From contig CAUYUJ010017837.1 in assembly GCA_963575745.1 (NCBI GenBank), forward strand, positions 1,343,690 through 1,407,689: a stretch of DNA of 64,000 nt, in the 5' to 3' direction. This DNA is from Prorocentrum cordatum. Taxonomy: Eukaryota > Sar > Dinophyceae > Prorocentrales > Prorocentraceae. Each line of letters begins with the position of its first letter. Position 1 is the first letter of the stretch. Under the pieces are notes generated by a model that saw only the letters and a list, made by a program, of their open reading frames with translations, did no database searches and had not been told where the DNA came from. The position numbers and the translations under genes were made by a program. Of the stretch, positions 52,780-62,315 are shown in pieces.

Positions 52780-55150
52780 TGCCGCGGGGGGCCTCTCGAG
52801 GGCCTCGTGGAGGCAGTTTTGACGCCTCTTTGGGGCCAAAAGAACTCTCCCAGTGGGTTTCGGCCCGTCCCGCCGGCCGCCCCCAACCCGCAAGACGCAC
52901 ACGCCATCGCCCAATCCCAATTCTTCCTCCAAGACGGCCCAACATGGCCTCCAGGATGGTCACGTTGGCCCAAGATGGCCTCCAAGATGGTCCAAGATGG
53001 CCTCCAAGTCCACCCAAGATGGTCCAAGACGGCCTCCGAGACGGCCCAAGAGGGTCCAAAATACCTCCAAGTTCGCCCAAGAAGCCTCCGAGACGGCCCA
53101 AGCCGGCCCAAGAGGCCTCCAAGAGGTTCTCCAGGAGGGCCCGAAGAGGCCAACATCGTCCACTTTACGATGGTTTTGGAAGGAGTTTGGTTTTTTGTCT
53201 TTTCGGCTTCCCGACGCCCAAGACAGCCCAGGAGGCCCCCAAGAGCGCCCCAAGACGGCCCAAGAGGCCTCTAGAAGCGCCCCAAGACGGTCTTCGATTC
53301 CGCCGCCCCCTGTCGATTCATCGCAGGGGTGCCTGTCGTGCTAGACCCTTTCGGTTTTGGTTTTGGTTCTTTTTCCCAAAAGAACTCCCCCTGGGGCTTC
53401 GGCCCGTCCCGCCGGCCACCCAGAAAGATCTTCTAGGACCTCAATCCCCCAATGTTTCGCTCAAGATGGCCCAAGATGGCCTCCAAGATGCCTCCAAGAC
53501 GGCCAAGATGGCCTCCAAGACGGCTAAGATGGCCCCCGAATGTTTCCAAGACGACCCAAGATGCACCCAAGGCGGCCTGAGATGGCCTCAAGATGGCCGA
53601 AGACAGTCCAAGACAGCCCAGGAGGCCTCAAAGAGGTCCTCCAGCAAGGCCCGAAGATGCCAAAATCACTGAGTTTCCCTAGGTTTTTGAAGGATTTTGG
53701 CATGTTCGCCTTTCCGGCCTTTCGACGGCCCACGAGGCCCCCAAGATCGCCCAAGAGGTCTCCAAGATGGCCCCATGGCGGCCCAAGAGGCCCCCAGGAT
53801 GCCCCCAAGAGGGCCCAAGGGGCCTTCAAGACGGCCACAATGGCCTCCAAGACGGCGAAGATGGCCCCAAGATGCCTCCAACACGGCCCAAGATGCACGT
53901 AAGACGGCCTAAGATGGCCTCAGCACGGCCCAAGATGCACGTAAGACGGCCTAAGATGGCCTCAAGATGGCCCAAGTCGGCCCACGAGGCCCCCAGAAGG
54001 CCTCCAAGACGGCCCAAGAGGCCTCCAAGAGGTCCTCCTGGAGGGCCCGAAGATGCCAAAACCATTGACTTTCCGTAGGTGATTGTTTTGGCATTTCTTT
54101 CTTTTCGGCAGTCCGACGGCTCAAGACGGCCCAAGAGGCCCCCAAGGTCGCCCACGAGGCCTCCAAGATGGCCCCATGACGGTCCAAGATGCCACCAAGA
54201 CGGCCCCAAGAGGGCCCAAGAGGCCTCGAAGACGACCAAAATGGCCTCCAAGACGGCGAAGATGGCTCCAAGATGCCTCCAGCACGGCCCAAGATGCACC
54301 CAAGACGGCCTAAGATGGCCTCAAGATGGCCCAAGTCGGCCCAACAGGCCCCCAAGAGGCCCCCAAGACGGCCCGAGAGGCCTCCAAGAGATCCTCCCAG
54401 AGGACCCGGAGAGGCCAAAACCATTGATTTTCCGTAGGTGATTGTTTTGGCATTTCCCTCTTTTCGGCATTCCGACGGCTCAAGACGGCCCAAGAGGCCC
54501 CCAAGGTCGCCCAGAGGCCGCCAAGACGGCCCCAAGAGGGCCCAAGAGGCCTCGAAGACGACCAAAATGGCCTCCAAAACGGCGAAGATGGCCCCAAGAT
54601 GCCTCCAACACGGCCCAAGATGCACCCAAGACGGCCTAAGATGGCCTCAAGTCGGCCCAAGAGGCCCCCAAGAGGCCTCCAAGACGGCCCCAAAGGCGTC
54701 CAGGAGGTCTTCCAGGAGGGCACGAAGAGACCAAAAGCATTGATTGTCCTACGGTTTTTAAAGATTGTGGCATTTGCTCTGGTTCGGCATTCGGACGGCT
54801 CAAGACGGCCCAAGAGGCCCCCAAGATCGCCTAAGAGGCCTCCAAGATGGCCCCATGAAGGCTCAAAAGGCCCTCAAGAGGGCCCCAAGAGGGCCCCCAA
54901 ATGGCCCAAGAGGCCACCAAGACGCCCAAGGTGGCCTCTAAGAACCCCTGATATGCCCTAAGAGGGCCCCAAGACGACCCAGACAGGCCCCCAAGACGGC
55001 TTCCGACGGCGTCAGACAAGCCAGGAACGCCCTAAGACAGCCAAAGAGGTCCCCAAGAAGCCCCCGAAGACTGCCAAAAAGCCTCCAAGAGGCCCCCAGG
55101 AAGCTCCCAGGAGGCCCCAAGAGTGCCCCAAGAGGCGCCCAAGAGGCCTC
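52780..55150 (+). repeat. long CCAAGATGGCC array with higher-order units of about 320-400 bases
   Basis: The AT-richer cores lie at about 53130-53225, 53635-53740, 54040-54120, 54405-54480 and 54715-54800. They share GGCCAAAACCATTGA, TTTTCCGTAGG, TTTTGGCATTT and CGGC-TTCCGACGGCTCAAG. Between cores are 9-12 base CCAAGA units. The two cores at 54040 and 54405 are nearly identical. R1 copy 3 sits at 53290-53440. Confidence 0.8.
53290..53440 (+). repeat. dispersed repeat R1, copy 3
   Basis: GCAGGGGTGCCTGTCGTGC, then CGGTTTTGGTTTTGGTTC, CCCAAAAGAACTCCCCCTGG and CCCGCCGGCCACCC; same order as 8445-8690. Confidence 0.65.
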
Positions 55151-55205
55151 CTCCTCCTCCTCCTCCTCCTCCTTTTCCTCATCCTCCCCCTCCTCCTGCT
55201 CTTGC

Positions 55206-55355
55206 TCCCCCATGCGTTCGTTCCCCGAAGTCTTTCCAAATCGACTCGGGGAACAACTGGCCCGACAGCTTGGCCAAGCTCTGGCCCAGCTGTCGGCCAC
55301 AGAGGCGCTTCCAAAGGGGCAGGGGGCGGCGGTGATTCGCCGTAGGCGTCTTCCC
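55206..55355 (+). repeat. dispersed repeat R2, copy 3
   Basis: Starts at a TCCCCGAA ... ACTCGGGGAA inverted motif, then TGGCCCGACAGCTTGGCCAA, GAGGCGCTTCCAAAGGGGCA and GGCGGTGATTCGCCGTAGGC. A CTC run (55155-55180) precedes it. Confidence 0.65.
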
Positions 55356-56399
55356 TTTTGTGAGGCCGGGCCGCCTGTATTGCGCCTGCTGTTGGGTTCG
55401 GTGTAGTCCCCTTAGTGGGCATCCTGGACATCCTTGTAGCCTGTAGCCCTCTGACCTCTAACCCCGAGCAATCTTATCATAAGCACGTCATGCAGTGTTC
55501 TCGCCTTCGAGCTGGCAATTTGTTTGTTCTTCGCCTTTGTCGCGGAGGCTTGCGGCAAGCGGGCGGTCCCAGCACAACCCGTCGGCGCCCACCGCGTCCC
55601 GCTCGTCGCCGGACACCTCCTGCAGGGCGACACGGGGAGCGGAGCGCGAGAGCACCGGAGCTGGCCTGGCTCGCGGCCAGCAGTCGGGCACACCACGCTG
55701 ACATGGATTCGGGGTCCGCGGATCTGGCGCCTGGGCTCCAGATGCACGCATCGGGGAAACAGACCCTCCGAAACATGGAGGCAATACCGCTGATCCACGC
55801 GCCTTGCCTCTGGCTTGCGCTTCCTCGAGGCAGGTGGCGCACAAGTCCTGGAGAAGCGGCACGGCACGGCACGACGACGCCGACGATCGACGCGAGGCCA
55901 GAGCTTGCGCGTGTCCACCGCAGGGTGAGCGGACTTCCCTGGGCCCCAGGGGTCGGCGGACAGGGACACGCGTGGGCCACGTGGCGCCCGGGCGTACGTT
56001 TGTCCACCGCCTCCCGAGGTCCAGGAAGATCCTGGGCCAACAAACTTCGAACACCGCGACCCGCGATGCTGGACGTGCGGTTATCTTGACGCCACTGCAG
56101 GTGACCTGGACCTACTCGGAGGGAGCAGGGCGAATGAAGATAGCGGCAACCCAGCATCGTTCTCCGAACCCTTCCTGGGGTCCAAACGTACCTGTCCTCA
56201 AAGCTGCGTCCAGCCGTGGCGACGAGGGGGCCCCGCGAAGGCCAAGGACCGTTATGTCAACTCGCCCAGATCGGTCCCCGGGGCGGTGGAGACGGATGCA
56301 AACATTCCAGCCTCGTAGATCGACGACGCCATCGACACCACGACCAGACGCGAGGACATCTGCCCGCGAGGGGGAGCGGAGGAGGCAAGACCAGCCGGG
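55356..56399. other. unannotated G+C-rich stretch
   Basis: Open frames exist on both strands but show no recognisable domain, zinc site or retroelement motif, and none is clearly favoured by composition. Confidence 0.4.
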
Positions 56400-56560
56400 C
56401 ATCGAAACCAAACAGCAAATCGGGTCGGCATGTGCGTCGGATCGAGCCAGCTCGGGACCGAAAATCGAATCGGACCACCCGCGCCCGGACGCGCGACAAC
56501 GCCATGCAAACATCGGGCCGCGTCTGGTCGTCGGAATACATCGGGCGTTGCCTCAGGCCA
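56400..56560 (+). repeat. dispersed TCGAATCGG repeat R3, copy 2
   Basis: AGCAAATCGGGTCGGCATG, then AAAATCGAATCGGACC, CGCGACAACGCCATGCAAAC and a GTCGTCGGAATACATCGG end; matches 29052-29232. Confidence 0.6.
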
Positions 56561-57174
56561 GAGGTGTCCCTAGCACAACGTGTACCAAGGATTTCTAGAG
56601 AAGCCCCAACGGCCACTGGAGCACCCGTCACGAGACCCAGAGGGCCTCATGGGCTCGAAATTGGCGCGAACGGCTCGGGGGGACATCGGGCATATCGGAA
56701 TCGAACGAGACCAGGCCAGCAAGAATCGATGCGACAGCACCTAGGCCCCGATCGGCGATGAATGGGCGATCGGGGGATGATGTGTTCCCCTCTGGGCCAG
56801 ACCCCCCCCGTGGTTGCCCATGATCCGAATGGTTGTCGGGTTACACATCGGCTCTCTGGCGGCCGCTCGGAACGATTCGGGCGCTCCCCGAACGCTCTCG
56901 ACGAGGCAGAGCTGTTGGAAAGCATCCCGAGGCTGGAGAACCGCCGAGCACCGACGAACACATCCGAAACCCTCGATCCCCGAACCCGAAACTGGAACCT
57001 CGCAAGGCCAGCCCCCGTTGCCCTCGACCTGAAACACATGGCAGATTTCGAGGCTGGAATTTACGCATACTAGCCGCCTGGGAAATCGCAGTCCTGGGAC
57101 CACAGGGGGTGGTGGATATGGATGCGGACATGAATGTGTATGTTGATGTGCATGTACATAAAATGCACACATGC
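56561..57174. other. unannotated stretch
   Basis: Balanced composition with loose CGGAATCG and CCCGAA motifs; no gene recognised. Confidence 0.4.
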
Positions 57175-57343
57175 GTACACATACACATATACATATACAC
57201 ATGCAGACATGATTACATACATACAGGCATACATACATACATACAAACATACATACGTACACACTCATACGTTTATTGCATACATACACACATACGCATG
57301 CAAACACATATATATATATATATATATATAAATATGTATATCG
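57175..57343. repeat. CATA and TA microsatellite at the 3' end of element C
   Basis: (ACATA)n and (CATA)n followed by (TA)n, ending TATATCG directly at repeat B2 of element C. Confidence 0.9.
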
Positions 57344-57483
57344 ATGATTCCCCTCTTCTTCTTCTCTGCGCCAGATGCTCAGTCTCATAACGCACCAGTC
57401 TCGACCACAAGGAGGATTTCGGCACGAAGGGAGAACTCCACAACACAGGCACTGAAGTGACAGCTCTATTCCTCACCAACTCC
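57344..57483 (-). repeat. direct repeat, probable B2 of element C
   Basis: 140 bases starting ATGATTCCCCTCTTC, partner of 57660-57798, about 90% identical by eye. Confidence 0.75.
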
Positions 57484-57659
57484 TCCAGAGGTGGTTGACT
57501 ATACTGGCGGCGGGGAGGGAGGCGGAGCCAGCAAACCACGGAAGCAGCAAGAGCAGGCCTGAAGGTGGGGGCCCCCTTTTGGATCCCCGGAAGCCTACAA
57601 ATAACTGCCACGGCGTGCGTTTCAGGACCGAGGGATCATTCACCAGCAGGCTCACGATA
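57484..57659 (-). other. spacer expected to hold repeat A2 of element C
   Basis: The 176 bases between the two B repeats. By analogy with element A, the part next to 57659 should be A2, but its partner A1 would be outside the window and cannot be checked here. Confidence 0.4.
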
Positions 57660-57798
57660 ATGATCCCCCTCTTCTTTCTCTCTGCGCCAGATGCTCAGTC
57701 TCATAACGCATCAGTCTCGACCACAAGGAGGATTTCGACACGAAAGGAGAACTTCACAACACAGGCACTGAAAACCAGCTCTATTCCTGACCAACTCC
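57660..57798 (-). repeat. direct repeat, probable B1 of element C
   Basis: 139 bases, same orientation as 57344-57483. Shared blocks include GCGCCAGATGCTCAGTCTCA and CGACCACAAGGAGGATTTCG. Confidence 0.75.
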
Positions 57799-58151
57799 AA
57801 AATACTTTTCCCAAAGACGATACTGGTTTTCAGCCGATCCAATACTGGCGAAGCCGGGTAGATTGTTTATGGGCGAGCACGAGTTGGTATTGCCGAACAG
57901 TCTGTTCACACAAAGCCGAGGGGCATGCTTCCGCGAGGTGTGTGTTAAATACTCCATTCGTTTTTCCGGTCAGCTGCAAGTGAGGACGAAGGGTGGCCGA
58001 GCATATTCCTCGACCGGCGCACTTCCTCTGTCCAAGTTACAAGACAATGTTTTGATACGCTTGCGGTAGGAAGCACCATACTGGCGGAACCAACACGGTC
58101 GCCTGACAGTGTTCAGCAATAGGCAATAGCCTTCACGGGACTTGCTAGCCT
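57799..58151 (-). other. 3' untranslated part of element C
   Basis: Between the methyltransferase-like frame and B1; no protein motif on either strand. Confidence 0.45.
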
Positions 58152-58598
58152 TCATGGGACCTGGGGGTTCTCGAGAGCGATCTGGATACCCAAAGGACCA
58201 CGCTGATGAACAAGCCGAGCCGAGAATCGCACCAAGGAATTACCAACGTCGACCTTGAACTGATCTTTTGGGGTCAGCCCTTGAAGACCAAGAATGCACG
58301 AATCACTTCTGGGAGCAGGCGGCCCAGGGGGGACATCTCTGGCCCGGGACCGCGAGTTACATGGGGTCCCGAGCCAGATAGCACATACTAAACCACCATT
58401 TATCCATCCACGGATCAATTGTTGATTTCTCCGTTTAGTCAAATCGTATTCTGGGCCCCACCGAACATCCCATTCGAAGATCGGCACTCCGTGCTCACGG
58501 AGCTGCTTCCTCCAGGCGCATGACAGCCGCCCGGGGCCTGAGAAAATCTCCAGCGCAACTGGCATCAGGAGGCGAGCGACCGGAGAGGATGTTGCCAA
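58152..58598 (-). CDS. C5-methyltransferase-like domain of element C
   Basis: 148 codons, open from MATSSPVARLLMPVALEIFS. Blocks: VALEIFSGPGRLSCAW (motif I-like), GVPIFEWDVRWGPEYDL, GWINGGLVCAIWLGTPC followed by NSRSRARD (motif IV-like Pro-Cys, with Cys intact), CILGLQGLTPKDQFKVDVGN and LGIQIALENPQVP (ENP, motif VI-like). The frame stops right after ENP, where copies A and B continue with S-x-LW, so the extreme C-terminus may be lost. It overlaps the end of the recombinase frame by about 100 bases in another phase. Start at 58598 is the first Met and precedes the whole domain. Confidence 0.65.
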   Translation of the reverse strand: MATSSPVARLLMPVALEIFSGPGRLSCAWRKQLREHGVPIFEWDVRWGPEYDLTKRRNQQLIRGWINGGLVCAIWLGTPCNSRSRARDVPPGPPAPRSDSCILGLQGLTPKDQFKVDVGNSLVRFSARLVHQRGPLGIQIALENPQVP

Positions 58599-59817
58599 TC
58601 TGCCTCTCCACGCGCGCGGCGAAGGCGAGCAGCCCGGCCGGCAGCTTGCCGATCTGCTCCGTGACCCGGCCGCCCTTGGTGCACCGCATCAGCGAGCGGT
58701 CGTCGCGCCACCAGCCCCTGGCCTTGATCTCTGCCAGCGCGCGGCGCCTGGCAGCCAGATCCGACGCCGCCCCGCCGTGCCGCAGCTGGTGCAACGTTGG
58801 CGGTCCCTCCAGGCCGAGGCGCACCCTGGCCGCGCGGTAGGCGGCCGCCAGCTGCGCGTACGAGAGGTGCGACACGGCGCCCTCGAGCCCGGCCTCGCCC
58901 TTCAGGATGCCGAGGACCGGGGCGAGGAACTGGAAGAAGGGCAGGTCCAGCAACAGGCTCTCGTCATGCTCCCCCGTCTTCGACGTGGTCTCGGCCTCCT
59001 GCGGGATCAACACCAGGCCCTACAGGTCGTGGCCTGGCAGCGCGAGCGGCGGCACCAGCTGCTTGCCGACGAGGCCGAGCAGCTCCACCGGCCTCGGGTA
59101 GAAACAAAACATCACCACCACGAGCCGCGCCGCGTGAAGGTTGCCGCGGAACGCCAGGTCGTTGGCGATGAGGCAGAGCACCTCCCAAGGCGTCGGCAGG
59201 CGGCACTTGGGAAGCGCCAGCCGCTTCCAGCCCCGAGGGCAGCGGGATAGCCGCGGCAGCGAGCGGTCGTGCACCAGGCGCGGCAGGAAGTACTTCAGCA
59301 CGGCGCCGAGCTTCGAGCCCTCGTAGCTGTCGCCGCCCTCGAGGAACTGCTGGTGGCAACGCTCCACGGCCGCGCTGTCCACCTTGGCTGCGCTGCTGAG
59401 CGTCGCGCGCATCGCCGACGCGAACAGCTTGAACCCCTCGAAGACCCCCGCGTAGTCCCGCGGGCTGTGGGGGCCGACGCTCTCGCGCTCGAGGACCGCC
59501 AGCCCGCGGCTGTCCGGGCGCCTCGCCGGCCCCGGGAGGCGGGCCTCTCTGTTCGCCCTTCGAGCCTCGCGGGCCGCTCCGGCGGAGGCCCCCGCGAGCG
59601 CGGCGGCAGCGGCGGCGCGGGGCCGGCCCGGCGCCCGCCGAGCGCGGGAGGCCGCGCTGCCGCCCGGCGCCGCCGCCGGGCGTCGCAGAAGTGCCCGCGG
59701 TGGCGAGCCGGTCGCCGAGTCCTCCCGGGCCCTCTTGGACGGCCGCGCCAGGGGCCCCTTCGTCAGCACAGGGGCCGGCGCGGGCGGCGCCTGCTGGGGC
59801 CCGCGGAGGAGCGCCAT
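58495..59817 (-). pseudogene. tyrosine recombinase of element C (Tyr replaced by Cys, one in-frame TAG)
   Basis: Starts at MALLRGPQQAPPAPAPVLTK, with an Ala/Arg-rich leader, then the core-binding domain (LAVLERESVGPHSPRDYAGV, FEGFKLFASAMRATLSSAAK) and box I CFYPRPVELLGL (Arg I). A TAG at 59016-59014 separates GKQLVPPLALPGHDL from the remainder in the same frame. Box II is TLHQLRHGGAASD with an intact HxxR (HQLR). The nucleophile region is GWWRDDRSLMRCTKGGRV: Trp present, but Cys (TGC, 58683-58681) nine residues later at the Tyr position, as in element A. The best-preserved catalytic pocket of the four copies apart from this change. Confidence 0.75.
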
Positions 59818-59869
59818 CCCCGGCCAAGGCCGCGGCGAGGGCGCCCGCGGGGCCGGCCCAGCTCGTCTT

Positions 59870-60360
59870 GAGCCGAGCCGGCTGATGGCAACGCGACGGC
59901 TTGTCGGCGACGTTGAGCTCCGACCGTACCCAGCGGACTCGAGGATACATCTGGGAAGCGAAGATAGCGGCGCACCACTGGCGGCGCACTCGCATCAACA
60001 TGGGCGAAGAGGAGCGTCCTTGATCCATGGCAAGCACCTCGGACATCGCATCCGTGATGAAGAGCTTGCGGGCGCCGTGGTTGGCCAGGCTCCTGCTGGC
60101 GCGCCTAGCCGCCCACGCAAGCGCCCGCCCCTCGAGCACGGGCATGGCCTCAAGTCTGGACCACTTGCCCGAGGAGACCGTCGCCCAGCCGCCGGCGAGC
60201 AGCTCCGGCCCCAGCTCGGGGACCACCACGCGGGGGGCAGCCTCGGAGTCGCCGCTCCAGCGACCGAGCTCCCACGGCTCGACCTCGCCGGCCTGGGCGG
60301 CGCCAGGCTGGCGCCACTGCGCCACGAGCCTTGGTTTCCAGCGTGGGTCTGTTACTATAG
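59870..60360 (-). pseudogene. RNase H of element C, C-terminal part
   Basis: Readable in the frame starting at 60424: RWKPRLVAQWRQPG, then LEGRALAWAARRASRSLANH (Glu), ARKLFITDAMSEVLAMDQGR (Asp) and WVRSELNVADKPSR (final Asp). These match the LEARAGVWALRHIL, LFDAMAVVLGIAKG and ERNAADGASR blocks of element A. The preceding DAS...SDRWRF part lies far away at about 62420-62316, which suggests an insertion. Confidence 0.65.
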
Positions 60361-62300
60361 AGAGGGTCATGAACCAAACGTTCAAACACATGTTATGCCT
60401 ATCTGTGCATATGCGGTCTGGCAAATCGGGGCGGCATCAACGCGACGCTAAGGGGCGCCCTGGACTCGAGCCTTTGGCCTGGAAGCACGAAGCGCACGAT
60501 TGCCCACATCACGAAGTTCTGCAACGGGTCGCTGTGTTCTGGGGGGGGGCACGCACACGCAGAACACTGTTCAGCTAATCGTTAGCTGGCGCCCGCCTCA
60601 AACTCGTGCCCCACCCCCCGCCGCCTTCCAAGATCCCTTCGCTTAGGCCCCGCTCTCCTCATCATGCCCCTCCGAAAACCCCCGGTCCTCGCCATGCCCC
60701 CCATCCACATTGCCACCCCCCCATGTGCCAATTCATGTCGTTCCTCGTCGTCCTCCTCCGCCAGATTAGTTCCCCCTATCGTCCACATGCCTGCCCTCCT
60801 CCCATCCTCGACGCCCTAGTGCACATCATGCCCCCTCCATGTGCCCCTCCCCGCCCCCCTCGCCCATGTGATGCTGGCGCCGATGATGCAGCTCCTCCTG
60901 GGCCCGTTTCCCCCCCTCTCGCCCATTCCGGTTCATCCCTGGCCTCTTGGCCGCCCCTCCTATCGAACCCCATCCTTCCCACGGCCCACCATCCCCACCC
61001 CACCCCCGCGCCTTTGCATGCCCAGACTGCCCCCTGGTGGACCAGCTGAGAGACTCGCGGAAACTCCCGCCCCGTGACCACTCCGCCGAGCGCCGCGCGA
61101 CAGATGCACAGTTGGAGACACGAACTGTGTATTTCGACTGCGCGCGACGCCCCCCCTGGACCAGCCGAACGAAAAACGCTGCAAGTTCCCGCCCAGTCAA
61201 CGCCGCCAGCGAGGCGCACACTCCAAATACACAGATGGGAACGAGATCTGCGCACGCAGATCACACCACGATCTGTGTAACATGTGGGCCCACACACGAA
61301 AATACACAATCGAAGACACAAGCTGTGTGCACAGATCACACCTTGATCTGTGTATTCCTGAAAGGTAAACGCTCGCCACCTCGAGGGTGCCCCGACTTTG
61401 CCAACCCAGAACCGAAGTCGACGTGCCCATCTATGGGGGGATGCAAATACGCACTTCCCCGGCCCAGGGCGCCCCCGAGGGAGCTGCAAATGCGCGCTTC
61501 CCTGGCCCAGGGCGGCCGCGGTGAAGGGCGGCGCCAAAGCGACCCCCAACGGCCCGAAGATGCCCCGAAAAGGCCTCGGATGACCCCGAAGAGCGCCGCG
61601 CAGCAATCCGAAAACACGAGAGGTGTCGCATGCCATGGACCTCTTAACAGTCGAAGCCCCCCGCGTCGCCATACAGACCGCTGCTCCGGTAGAGGGGCGG
61701 GCCTTGCCGTAGGCGCCTACAATTTACATGTTAGCGATGCGACTGTGCTCGGCGGCCGTGCCGCCCGCGTTTGGAGTGCGCCCCGAACGCTCGCGTTGTC
61801 AATCGCCTCTGTTTGGTTGCTCCGCTGTGCTCGGATATCGAAGAGGCGATGCCACTGACGCAGGCGCGCGGCACCAGGGACTCCACTTTTCGAACATGGA
61901 GGGAAGACGAGGTAAGACGACGGACGGTGGAGCAGGGAAGCAAAGAGGAACAAGGAATAATGAGGGAGGCGATCAGGGGCGCCCCCCCGCCCGAGCCGCG
62001 GACGCCTTCGACGTCATCCAGGGGGGGGGGGGGAAGGGGGGGGAACGGAGCAAGGGCGAGGCCGACGACGGGAAGCAAACTGTCCTGGGTCCGCATATAG
62101 CCATACGATTGCAATTCGGGCGCGCGAGCTTTCTTCGAGGCGCTGCAAGCCCGACCCATACTGAATTCACGAATTCCTCCGAACTGTGTAAACAATCTGT
62201 CCTCTGTACCCCCTCCTATACAACTGCACCAGACCAGAGGGGCAGCGGATTCCAACACGAGCCGGGCCTCCTCCTTCATGGAAGCCCCCCGAGGGCGCAG
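60361..62300. other. segment interrupting element C, no coding feature
   Basis: 1.9 kb between the two halves of RNase H. 60600-61010 is C-rich (CCCCTCC). 61020-61350 contains loose direct repeats, including GATCACACC-(A/T)-GATCTGTGTA at 61259 and 61334. 61430-61520 has a duplicated 50-base block around CTTCCC(C/T)GGCCCAGGGC. 61950-62060 has C and G runs. No reverse transcriptase, transposase or host gene recognised. Confidence 0.45.
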
Positions 62301-62315
62301 CGCCGCCTCGCCCTC

